This document shows, in pieces, positions 46,146-58,026 of a DNA stretch of 64,000 nucleotides. A program made the position numbers and the translations under genes. Positions within the stretch are counted from its first letter, which is position 1; every line of letters starts with the position of its first letter. The notes beneath the pieces are model-generated. The model did no database searches. It was not told the DNA's origin and saw only the letters and a program-made list of their open reading frames with translations. This stretch comes from Zonotrichia leucophrys gambelii (taxonomy: Eukaryota; Chordata; Aves; Passeriformes; Passerellidae), in the NCBI RefSeq assembly GCF_028769735.1, contig NC_088172.1, forward strand, positions 37,286,397-37,350,396, written 5' to 3'.

Positions 46146-49100
46146 GGGGCAGGCATCTGATTCAAACAAAGCTACCAGTTTATGCAAGGTGTCCTCACAT
46201 CAGTTTTGGACAGCTTCAACGATTGCACTTTTCCTTTTTCCCAGAAGCAAGTTTTGTTTGCATACAGATGGTACAACAAAAACCACTAATTGTGTTAGGA
46301 CTTGACTGGAAATGCTTTTAAGTTCCTTGCACACTGGGTGAATGCAGTTTAGAGCAATGATTTGGATTTAAATAGGTGTTCTAGCACCTTGGTATTGGAT
46401 AAGTGAAAGAAGTTTCTACCTGCAGAGTGACTGAGGGAGAAATATGGCCAGTAGCCATTTTTCTGGAGGTTACTAAAAAGCTTTACTGAGGCTTTAAATC
46501 ACATAGGGTGAATTTTTGAAGGGGAGAGGAGAACACTAGAGGATAACAGACATTTTGCTCCTTTAAAAAGTCTGGCAAGATAGACTTCATGGTCTGCATC
46601 CATGGCATTTTTACATCACCAAGGGATTTTTGATTAAAGAGTTTAGATCAATAACAGTGATGCATTCAGAAAATGAGCAGATATAATACACACTGGTGCT
46701 TACTTTACCTCTGAACCTTTTTGGTTCCAACCTATGTGAGCTAGCCAATTGCTCAAAAATTATTGCTCTCCTTTGTTTCTTGTCTCAGCTCAGGTTGCCT
46801 TAGATTAACCTTGGCTTTGTACGAAATTAGGCACCTTCAGCTTTGTTTTCTCATGCTCAACAAAGAATGAGCATCAAGAACAGTCCTTGTTCTGACAAAA
46901 GCTTAGGGTATATCTCCAAAGTGAATCTAATTTGCACAGACTATATTTGGTGCCACTCTTCCTTTTCCTAATGAACACATCAATCATTAATACTAATATG
47001 AGCTGGGCAAATAAAGAAATGCATATTAAATGTTTGTTCAAAAATATCATGACATTTGAATAAATTATTGCCTTAATGGCATCTGTTCATTTATCAGTCA
47101 GCTCATTAACTTAGGGAAATATTGAAAAGGAGGTTGAGTATTTTTTTCACTCTATATATTTTTATTTGAAAACCAAAATTAAGCAAATATGGTTTTCCAA
47201 AATGTGTTTGGATTAGGAACAATGTTGTGAGCAACACCATTCGTACACACTCTGAAAGGGTGTGTGGAATACAGAAATTGGAATTAGCGGCGTAGTTTAA
47301 CGAGGCAAAATTCCACCCAGGCAGGGTAGCAGGGTGGGCAGAAGTAAAAAACCTGAGGGGCCCAGCTGAAGGTGGAAGGTAATTTCTAGTCCTAAAGTGT
47401 CTCAGGAGATGACATTGCTGTCACATTTCGCAAGTGGCAAAGTAATTTGTGCAGGTGAGGCAGCAATTCAGCGGTGTTGCGACATTTCTTGTCAGCTGAC
47501 AGTCTGTATTTAATCACTCTATTACACTCCCAGTGTGGCGACTTTCCTCTCCATCAGCCATAGAAATCTTGCAATAAATTCAAGGATGAAACTGAGTTCA
47601 GACCAAGGGAGTAAATCACATTGTCTATCTTTTTGGCCTCTTCTAGCCAGAAAAGTTTCATCCCCTTTAGGTTTGTTTGGAAACGTCTGCTGGTTTATGG
47701 GAAGACTGAAGAAACCCTTACACCCATTAACCTTGAGTCTGGCCTTGTGAGTTTAAATGAGGCTAGGAGAGGCCAAATGGATATAACTTATAATCTGCTG
47801 GATGAACAGGAAAATGTACTACTGGGGATTGTTAGTTGAAGTCAGTTTCTTGCCATAAATCAAGCCGTGCTCACTGTGCAGGCGTTAAACTTGATGGAAG
47901 AATGAGGTGGGTTTTATAGAGCAAAAGTCTGAAAATGTAAAATGTCTTTCCAGTAGAAAATAGTTTCTCCAATAATGTTTGATCACTTGGTGACCAGATA
48001 AATTCAGTTACTGGCTGTGCTCTGTCAAAACCCCCTGCATTTACAGCTCACCTATTTGAATTTAAGTTGAAAGTAAACATATGTTGTGAGTTGTCAGACT
48101 TGATGGAATTTTGTATTTAAAATAAATGTACTCATCTGCTTAGTAATACTTAGAAACAGCCATTTGATGGGTGTGGAGGTGGGGAGCATGTGTCTTCAGA
48201 TGTTTTTGGTTTGTTTGCTCTCCAGCCTAAGAAGCAGGAGACCAGACCCTGCCTCTGTCACACAGAGAGGTGGCAGAGATGCTCCGGCAGGAGCCAGTCC
48301 TTTGGCTGGGATGAGGGGGAGATATGGCTCTGTTGCTGTCCATTTATTTCAGAAGCAGAGTAGAGCATCTCTCCAGCCTTTCTCTGGGCTTTGGGAGGGA
48401 AAGGGCCCTTAGTGGGGCATGGTAGCCTGGTGCAGCTTTCCTGGGGAGCGTGGGGAATCACCAAGGACTCAACATCTCCATGAGACTGAGTGATTTTCCT
48501 CTTACCACATGGATGGATGCAGCACTGCAGTGTCCTGTATGCCTGTGGCTCTTCTCTCCCTTGAAATTCAGAGTCTCAAATGAAAAGGAAAGCCTGTTGA
48601 GTTAGAAATCAAACATCTCAGTCTCAATAACTCTTATTATTTTTAATTTAGCCCCCAGGCTTTTGCAGTTGTGGTGCACAGTGCTACTAAAAATTAGGTG
48701 GAAGAGAGCTCCTAGAACTAGAAACATAAGTCTTAAAAGATTAATCTAGAGATTAAAGCAGTGCACCGACATTTAAATATTTATAGGGAGAAAGGTTTGA
48801 ATTATTTCATTGTGTAGTGTTGAAATAATGGTTGACTTTGGCTATTGTTGAATGGTCCAGTCTCATGCCTCCTTTTGCAGAAGCAATTTATCAATATCAC
48901 TGCCTTGATAAGACAGCTCCCTCCGAGTTTTGACTAATGTAAAAGTATTAAAAGAGAAAGTAACTGTACTACTGAGTTCAGTGTGTGAAGGTGATAACTT
49001 CATCCTGAGGAAGAAGGACCAGGAGCTCTGAAAGAGGAGGTTCTAAAATACTAAGGAAAAGGGTTAAAACAGACAAGTTTTAAAAAGGGGGAGAAAAGAA

Positions 49101-49369
49101 GCATTGAATCTCTCTGGAGGCTATTTAAGAACACCATATTAGATGCACAGATGGTATGTATACCTCTGAGCAAGGAAAAGTAGAAAGGGGAGAGTAAATC
49201 TGGCATAGTTAAGTGAAGAAGTGCATAAGCTTAAAGGGACACTGTCAACTTAAAAATCACACTTTTACTGGAAAATTTGTTACCTACTACTGTTACAAAC
49301 AACACCTATGATTACTGTAACTGAAAGATGAGACAAAAAACTCCCTCTGCTTTTTTGTGTACTTTCTTT

Positions 49370-49441
49370 GGGCCTGATCCAGACTCCATTGGCATCAGTG
49401 GGTGACATCCCACTGCTTGCAATTAGCTTTAGATCAGGCCC
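49370..49441. repeat. 72-bp hairpin repeat with perfect 10-bp terminal inverted repeats
   Basis: GGGCCTGATC at 49370-49379 is the exact reverse complement of GATCAGGCCC at 49432-49441. An inner perfect 7-bp stem pairs CAGTGGG (49396-49402) with CCCACTG (49409-49415) across a six-base loop. The wording matches an old palindromic repeat seen across turtles, crocodilians and birds, probably a short non-autonomous DNA-transposon-like element; the family name is not certain. Confidence 0.7.
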
Positions 49442-49839
49442 TGTGCATATTTGCCCTGTACATTGTGTACATGCAATTCAATTATTTTGCATCTGGTCTG
49501 TTTTCCTATTGTTTCTGTGGTTTTCACACAACAAGAGAGGAAAAAACCATTTTTTTCCAAATTGGAAGTGTGGCTGGTAAATGATGGAAATGCCACCAGG
49601 GTCCTAGGCATACATGTAGCAGAAATACCAAATGTTTTGCCTTTTTAAGACAAAACACTTCCTTCAAAACTTTTGAAGACATGATCAATCAGTTATAGCT
49701 AAAGGTTCCTGAGGTGGAGTGCAGAAATTATCTGAAAGGTGCAGGTACCGGGCAGCGTAGGAAGTACAGGAAAAGTACAGAAAAAGTCTCTCTAGAAAAC
49801 AAAAAGCCACCTGTAAGTCCCCTGTGCCTGTAAGCCATC

Positions 49840-51610
49840 CAGCCATGGCTCTGACCTCCTCTCAAAAAGTGGAACAGCAGAGAAACAAAATTAAATTTCC
49901 TATGTCCGTCTTCACCACAGAGGATGATGAGGAAATTCCTGTCCCAAGGACACTATCCACAGGAAATCAGAATGTGGCCTTATAACAGAAATTGAAGTCT
50001 CTTAGGATGAAGTTATGGACCAACTTCAGCAACTCGAGAGCAGTAAATCACCAGGAGCAGATGGTGCTCAGCCGAGTGTTCCTAAGGAAATAAAAGTGTG
50101 AAGCAGCAGAGATATTGACAAGGATCTGCAATATATCATTAAAACCAGCAACTGTTCCTGAAAATTTGAAAGCCTTTTGTATGGTGCTTAAAAAAACCAA
50201 AACAAAAACAAAAAAAGGAGACATAAGGTTACTTTCTTCTTGAGCACAGAAAATGAGAGTTCCTAAATAATTTTTATTTCATTTGCTTAACAGCAGAATA
50301 AAGTAACTTCAATTAGGCAGGACCTGGCAGGTAGTAACACTGTAAAGAACAGCTGGGATATAATTTTTATACATAGCAGCTTTTAGACAGAGATATTTAG
50401 GTAGTTATTTGGACTCAGGATCATGTTTGCTGGATAAGATTGGTTGGTTTTGATGTGTTATTTGATGTCTATGGATAGTTTGATGCTCTCCGTGGAAGCA
50501 GTGAATGCAGCATACCTCAGTCCATGTTTTCATAGGAAGCTGGACATTTATATAAGAAACTGCTTGCATTGAAAAGGACTCAAGTTTCCTGCCAAAAGAA
50601 AAATTGCTTTATAATGCTGAGAAGTGTTTTTGTATGTGCTACACAAAATTTTAATTCAATTTTCTTGAGAAAAATTAGTTGTTTTTTGGGAAAAAATTGG
50701 ATTTTCCAACAAAAGGCAGATACTCAATGCACAAACCCACTCAACCACATTCCTGTTTTCTGCAGTTGTACCACATGGGCAAGGAGTAAGAGACAAGTAC
50801 AGAGGTTTTGCCCAGCAACCACGGCTAGTGTGTACACACGCACAGAAATCAGCTGAGGGACGCAAATTAGAAGTTCTAATGGATTTGAAATTTAGTAAAG
50901 CACTTGAAATGGCATCTCATGAAATCTTACCCACAGATTAATTCAAATTACTTTGGATATGAACACTGTCAAGTGGCCTGAAAACAGGCTCAAGGAATAA
51001 AGTAGAGGGTGGTGATAAAGAGCAGCATATCAGGTTGTGGATAGAGAAGTGCCAGAGGGACTTTCGTGAGGTTGGTCTTGTTTCATATTTCATTAATGAT
51101 CTCCAGGAGAGAACAGAGAGCAAGTTCACAAACTCTGCAGCTGATACTGAACTAGGAGGAGTTGCAGATACCAGACAGGACAGAAAATAATTCTCTGGAG
51201 GAATTAGAAATAATGAAGAAATCCAACTTGTACTTTTCCAAAAGCAAGATATTATGTCAAGGGGGGATAAAAAAGCAACCTGAAAAAAATATCCTAGGGG
51301 AATGAGTGAAGCTAGACAACAGCCTGAAGCTGAGCATAGGAGAAGGACAGTAAGTTGGATGATGCAGATATAATGGTAGTCAAATGGGCAAGGGTCTGGG
51401 GTGTTGGAATGTTGGTGAGGAGAGTTGGGTCGTTGCTGTAATGTGGATAGAACAAGGGGTGGCAAGATTTGGAGAGAGTTTGGATATGCAGAGTTCAGTG
51501 ATGAGACCAATCAAAGATGCTTTAGGGAATATGAAAATGTTAAGCCTGTGGAGAAGGAGGAGAAGGCTGGACCAGAGGTTCATCTTTTGCAGTTTTGGTG
51601 TATAATACTC
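49840..51610 (+). mobile_element. old CR1 LINE relic, decayed reverse-transcriptase region
   Basis: The first part (49855-50170) matches the start of a CR1 reverse transcriptase: after a stretch recalling ttcaccacagaggatgatga there is a translated SSKSPGADG block, the family's conserved entry to the RT domain. The second part (50870-51330) matches the middle and later RT: DFSKAL-type sequence, then ttcattaatgatctccagga, then ctgatactgaactaggagga, where the catalytic FADDT block has decayed. It ends near gaaggctggaccagaggttcatc, short of the usual 3' tail. The middle (50180-50860) is only weakly alignable by eye and may be divergence or an insertion. Many stops make it dead. The antisense ORFs here (190 and 131 codons) are shadows of it. 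Confidence 0.8.
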
Positions 51611-53979
51611 TGAGGTGTTAACACTTGTAGCTGGGGCATGAAATGAGCTGGTTTGCTTGGGACTGACTAAGCTGGGAAAAGCAAACACTAGTAAACACAG
51701 TGGCTGGCACTGGCAGGGGGATACATACACCATCCTCTGTGTTTTCTGTCTCCTGCAGAAATGAAAGGATAGCATGCTCGGATTCAGAAGGAGTTATTAA
51801 TTCCCAAAAGTACACTGCCCATTTTTAGACTCAACTGTTACTAATAGTTAAAGGCCTGAGTGACAAGCCACTGAAATAAACAGGAGTGCTCTGTTTGGAG
51901 TAGCAGTTGAACTGGTACTAAAATTAAATGGTGTAGTTGCAGAGGTTTGATAAAGCTGATTACTATTAGCAGAGTGTATAACTAAACCAAGTGAAAGAGC
52001 AATAGGAACCAAACATCATGCATGAGAGATGTTGCCCGCTGTGTCAGCCCCAGATGCATCCTATAACTGTGTAGACTATAGGATATTTTTCATTCCTTCC
52101 TTCAGGTATTGGCTCTTGTCAGCTGCAATTTGCCAGATGAGATGAACAAATGGGCTGATCACTGTGGTGAGACCCATCTTCCTAATCAGAGTGGTTGCAC
52201 TGCTGGCATAGCAGGCATGAAGGGCTCTGTGACACAATCCCGATCCAGATTGACGTGTCCCATTTGGTTGGGCAAATACATAGCTGATGTAAACAGGCAC
52301 AGCTTTATTAAAATAAACGGGGCTGCTTGGATCAGCAGTAATTTTGGCCCAAAGCAGGAGCTGTAATAGGTCCATTTAGTTCTTACTGGCTCTGCAGGAG
52401 CAGTAGATTTGGAATTGTTGTACTGGGGAATTTTTTGTTAATATCACTCAAATGAAAATGTTTTGTCTCACTTTCAGTTATTCTCAAGTCTCTCTTAAAA
52501 ATTTTCAGCCTTCATAATGCAGTTGTCAGGGTCACCACACTGCTCTTTTGGAGTATTTTGAAAATGTCAATATTTGCTGTTGGTGAAAATATGGAAAGCG
52601 TAAAAGACTTCTTATAAAAAGACTAAGGCAGAATGTGAGGTTGTGTTCAATCCCACACAATAAGGGCTGTTTTTAAAGAAGGGTCATGTAGAATTCTAAT
52701 TCATTATATCTGGACATTTCAGCATAAAATGTAATGTGTAGCAGCTTCACTATGCCTACCTAACTTTTCCAAAGAACACAGTAGGGATATTACAGCATTT
52801 CACCTAGTTTGTAAGTTGTTTCCTGAAATTGATTTCCTAAAGACAGCTTCCAGCAAATGTGGTTATTTTGAGCATTTTATTTCTTCAGCCCTGAATTTAG
52901 ATTTGAATAACTCAATAGAAATTTCAGAACAGAATATGCAATAGCATGCTGACCACCAGTTTCAAAACAAAGGAAGTATTCTGGTCTTATGAGTGTCAGG
53001 GGCAATATTTCCACTGATGTCAGTAGGATGAGAACTGAATCACAAACTTCAAGCCAATGGTGGCATTACAACAGGAAAAACAAGGAATTTGATATTTGTG
53101 CTCTACAACTATAACTTTTTGCTGATAAAGCTGTATAAGGTATTTCAAATTTACCCTAATTTATATTAAATAAAATAAAGCTCAGGTTTGCCACAGTTAG
53201 GCTGGATAGCTCTTTATCTTCCAGTAGCCCAGGACAGGGTGGTATTGCACGTTTTTCCTCCTTTACCATTCTGGCTTTTCCTTTCCCTTGCTTTATAATA
53301 TGGAACCTTTCTATCCTTCACAATACAGCTACCAAACTTTTAACCTCTCTTTGGCTTTGTCTTCCTACATTTCCTATGCTCTTTCTGCATTTTCATTGGT
53401 GAGGTTAGGATAAGGTATGGCATTTTCTGTTCCCTATTGTTTTCTATATCTGCAGCATGTCTTACATTGTCTTAAGGATATTTTCTTAGGTTGCTTTTTT
53501 TCATTGAAAGGTACCGAGGAGGGGAGATTCTCAGTTGTTTTTTCTCTGTGCCCTTAATGGGGTTTAACTTACCACCCCATTAAACAGTCATTTATGTGCA
53601 ATTGTGATTGCTGGAATGTAGGTTGCTATTATTAATCATCTTTCCATTCTTGCTGTTACATTAATCATGTGAGGAGACATGGGCGTAAGTTTGGATCCAA
53701 CAGGATGACAACTTCTTGTTCGTGGTGATCTGAAATTCAACCCGTGAAGCAAGGAATGACTTTTACAAGTCATTTTCATGTTTGCCAGTTTTGAAGGCAG
53801 CTCTGTGCCATTTTGCAGTACTCCATGCTAATTATGACCCGTGTGGATTTAGGGATTTCATGAATAATACAAGAGAAGCAGGAGCAGTTGGGGAAAAAAA
53901 AAAACCACCCGGTTTCACACGTTGTTTGTGTCAGGGCTTGGTAATGGATTTGCCCTCAAACAGAGTCAGCACTAAGAAG

Positions 53980-54240
53980 ACATTCTGGCTTGCAGGGCCT
54001 CACACTGTGCACGCAGGAGTCGTTTCAGTTTTGCACGCACGGTGCTCTGGCTGCTCTCCCTTTGTTTCCAAATCGCGCGTGCTCTGCCGCATACGTGTGC
54101 CCTCCCATATTCCTACAGGAAATCTACTTTCACGCCCAGGAGGGGAAAAGTCTGGCGTGTTTGCTGCGTGTTCCTTCGGGAAGCAGGCGAGCAAAGAGGA
54201 CGGTACAGCTGTAGACATTCTGCACGGAGATAATCAGTGC
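53980..54240. promoter_or_regulatory. intronic CpG-rich patch in SOBP intron 4
   Basis: Roughly sixteen CpGs occur in about 250 bp, including tcgcgcgt and gcacgcacgg, while the flanking intron has very few. The region lies in a 183-codon open frame (53782-54333), but that protein has no recognisable domain, low-complexity transitions and shadow frames of similar length, so I treat the composition and not the ORF as the signal. It could be an intragenic promoter or enhancer, or simply an unmethylated conserved element. Confidence 0.4.
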
Positions 54241-57200
54241 CCCAGCAGGAGCACCTTCTCCACACAGCTGTACAATTCCCTTTGCTCCCTAGAAGGCACT
54301 GCACCCTACGTGCAGTTTCCAAGCTACATTTAACACAATTGCCCATCAGCACTTAGGAAGCAGTTACCACAGAAACCCAGCAGAGACCAATTAGTCACAT
54401 GATTAAATTAATTAAAATAACCCAGGGTATCTGCCATCTTGCTTCTTTCTGCTATGCATAGCACATGACCCAGGCAGAGATGTAATTGGGTAGCATTATT
54501 GTGCCTTTTAATCCTAGAATCATCTTCATACTGTACTGTAGGTGGTCTTTGATTTTTCCTTTTCCACGGGTGTACATAAATCCCCTCCCAGAGATCCGTC
54601 TTATTCCCCTGCTGCAGAGACGCTTTATTCGTTTTCTGGAGATCTGTGTTATTACACAAAAAAAATTCTCCAGCCCCCTCAATAAGCCAAGTAGTATCAA
54701 ATTTACAAAACATCAGATTTAACAACAGCAAGATTTGTTATGTTTGGGATAAGAGGATTTGGAAACATTTTGAATTGCACAGCTAAGACTTTTGGAGGTC
54801 TTTAATGACAGCTCTAACAATACTTGCCAGGGAGAGCTCTGTAATATGTATTAGCACTTGACCTGAGAATTGTAAAGCACTAAGAAAAGACTGTATGTTG
54901 TGTCTTCATTTCACAAGTAATACTGTTACTGCAGTGGGGCGCATTTAAGTGGAACAAGCTGTCTGCCTTGTAATACTTCTTCCTGGGAAAGGCAGGCAGT
55001 TTGCTTTCCTCCCTCGCTTTTGAAACCTAGAAGCGCACAGTCATATTCTAACTTAGTAAATCAGTGCTTTGTCCTTGGTCGTTTGGCTGCCCTGACAATG
55101 GCATCCCCGAATATCCATGTCAACTAGGGTTTTCCTCTATTGTGTCAGTGTCATACTTCTGCATGCACACAAATCATCTCTACCTGAAGCGGCATAAAAC
55201 ACAGAACATTGCAATTTCCATCTCATCAGAGATTTGCTGGTGACTGCTCTAAAGCTACCTTGATCCATAGCACCAAAAGAAAAGAAAAATTAATACTATT
55301 TCTGGCCCCAGAGTAGAGAGCAGCTTGCCTCTCCAAAGCAGATTCCATACAAACAGACTTGACAAAATAGCATGCATAAATTACACGGCCCTGATGCATT
55401 AATTCGTGCCTAACAGAGCAAGTGGTAACAACACTACATCTACAATGGGTGGGTATAAGATGGAAGAAATGAAGTCTGTGGGTTAATGTATAAATAATCA
55501 ACTGTTACGAAATTTGCAAATATTATGGAAGAAAACTAGCAGGTTTTGCGTGTGCTGTAGTGCCGTGCACAAACACATTTGCCAGGCTTAACTGGCTCTG
55601 AGTAGCCTGTCAGGAAGGATGTGCACGTTTGGCAGTGCTCAGGCACAGATGCTCAATATGAGATAGGGCCTGGTTGTGAGATGAGGTCTCTATCTACCAG
55701 AGTAGTGTCAGTGGCAAAAGTGAGCCTCCACTAAGTCATAGCACACTTCCCGAGGTGAAACAAGCTTTGTGCCAGGTATAATGTGGGTCTGTGGTTTTAT
55801 AGACATTATCCCCAGCTGGCCAATGTCCCCTGCATCCAGGAGACATGCATGCACACACACAAATTACCAGGCATAAGTGACATCAGTGCTCTGTTTCAAT
55901 TTTTCTTGTGTTTTACTTGTCATGATTTACGTCATGCATCATGGGCTGCTGCAGTGTGCACAATACCTGTGGAAAAGTTGACTGTCTTGCTGTGTTTAAT
56001 TTTGCTATTTTTGCAGTAAGTGACAATAGGAACACTGGGAAAGAAATTCTTCATGAGATCACCCTGGTTTACACTGTAGTAGTCCCAGAGAAATTGGTTT
56101 AATTATGTTCCCTTAAAACTGAGGTTAACTATAGGCAAAGCTGGTTGAAAGATTGTAGGTGCAGCAGCCATGTGCTCTTGTTTCCAGAATTAAAAAAATG
56201 TCCCATAAATAAACTCATGAAACGAATCATAATAAGAAAGCTTTCTGCTCAGTATTTAAAGTACTGTTTCAACAAATCTGCCTGTGAAGTTCTCAAAGCT
56301 TTTCTTCCTTTATAATACAGAAGAAAAGGTTTTTTTTCAAACTAGAGTGAGAAAAAGTTTTGACTGTGTTTTCTTGTCATGCTACATAAAATACACGTGT
56401 CTGAAAGCAGAGAACAGGCTCTTCTGTAACAGCTAAAGTGACAGCAAAAGCTGAGGTGGCTGTTTTGAAGTCTCCAATATAAATAGGAAGGGAAGGGGTT
56501 TTCTTTGATGTGCAGGAGCTCTGTGTTCTTGATACAATTTTCTTGCTATGGTTTCTGGCTTCTCTCAGGGAACAGACAGGCCTCCTTATCTGACTATTAC
56601 GGAGGAGTGAGTTGTGATGGAGATATGGGTCCCTCTCCCAGCTGTCCTTGGAGTGGAGTTCATAAATGAGAGAACAGGGACTGAAGTGGTCAGCACATAG
56701 CTCTGTGCCATAGCTGCATTTGGGAGGGATGTGCCAACCTCTTCCCAAGCCTGGAGAAAGAGCAGTTCATAGGGACCCCTCTGAGGTACAGCCACTGCTG
56801 CTGGAATGCTCCAGGAGCGGACAGATTAGAGGTAGGGATTGCAGAAAACAGAAGCACTGGAGACTAAAGGACATAATGTTTTGGTTGTGGAGGTATCGGG
56901 CAGGATCAGCAGGATTTCAGGCTTCCTTTGTAAAAAGGTGAAAAAATTATATTTGGCCTCTTTGAAATAAGAAAAACAGAGGATATAAAAAGAAACTTGA
57001 TGAAGTGCAAGCAATTTTGAAATAACTCTTGTAAGTGAGTGGTCCAAACACACAGTGAATTGCATGTGAAAATAAATGAGAGCAAATCAAGATAGCAGAA
57101 TAATGTTGGTGGAATATTTTCTGCTTACCACAATAAGCAGAACAAAGAATAAAGAGCTGTGTCATAACAATTTGATTTTCCTAGATGTTGTAAACACCTC

Positions 57201-57689
57201 ATCTTCCAGGAAGTGTGATGGGGCTTACAGCTAGACGTCCACACCTGGGAAAGTCAGGTCATCTTTAGCCTTTAGTTTGAAGGCAGGCTGAAGTGAGTAC
57301 GAAGCTTGAGCTGAGTGGCAGTAAGTGATAAGCATTTGGCTTGCATGTTTTTAAACAGGGGGAATGGATAAAGCATGTACTCCTGAATCATTTATGTATG
57401 GATTTTTTTTGTGTGCTGGAGGACACTTAAGGTAGTCTTCAGAGCCTAAGTAAATAGTCTAATGCATTGCATGAGAAGGAGTGGCAATGAAAGAGAAATT
57501 CAGTGCTCTCTCAGTCAGGAAGAAGGTAATCTAGGTGATAGGAGGTTAATTTTGGGGGATTCCTTTTTGAAAGAAATCACTGCTGCTAGTTCAGAAAGAG
57601 CTGGTGAACTCACAGCAGTCCAGTATCCAGGATTCATCTATTCCTAATCTCTCCACTCATTTGTATTCCTAAAATGGCTCTGACATTGA

Positions 57690-57760
57690 ACAAGTTAGGG
57701 CAGAAATAACCTCCTGGAGGTCATCCAGGCATTTCCCTACAATGCAAGAGGGCTTGTTTA
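57690..57760 (-). mobile_element. possible short CR1 3'-end relic
   Basis: The stretch cctcctggaggtcatccagg followed by a lost ccctgc-type block recalls the reverse complement of a CR1 terminus (ggtcatctagtccaaccccc). It is very short and diverged, so it could be chance. Confidence 0.3.
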
Positions 57761-58007
57761 ATTTAATCGTAGTCTATGATCATAGTGTTACTAGATAAAA
57801 ACATATAAAATATAGTCTGAGAGACTATAAGGAGGTACTTCTCTTTTGGTATATTTCAATAGCTTTCCTCAACTCCTTGAAGTTCAGAAGGTTTAAAAGA
57901 ATAGTGAAAAGTTCACAAACTTTCCCAGATTGTGTGTAGAATTGTGGGGTTGAATTCTGGTCATTCTAATCAGTTTGTCTCCAGTGATTTCAATAGAGTA
58001 AGTTTGA

Positions 58008-58026
58008 TTTTTTTTTTTTTTTTTTT
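58008..58026 (+). repeat. poly(T) tract, 19 bp
   Basis: An uninterrupted run of nineteen T. It follows ccagtgatttcaatagagta, which itself faintly recalls the old hairpin-repeat arm. Confidence 0.85.

Noticed and set aside
50938..51775. 190- and 131-codon minus-strand ORFs
   Set aside because: They are antisense to the CR1 relic and arise from its sequence.
53782..54333. 183-codon plus-strand ORF as a protein gene
   Set aside because: No domain or splice evidence is visible, and three shadow frames of 63-79 codons overlap it. It is kept only as a compositional finding.
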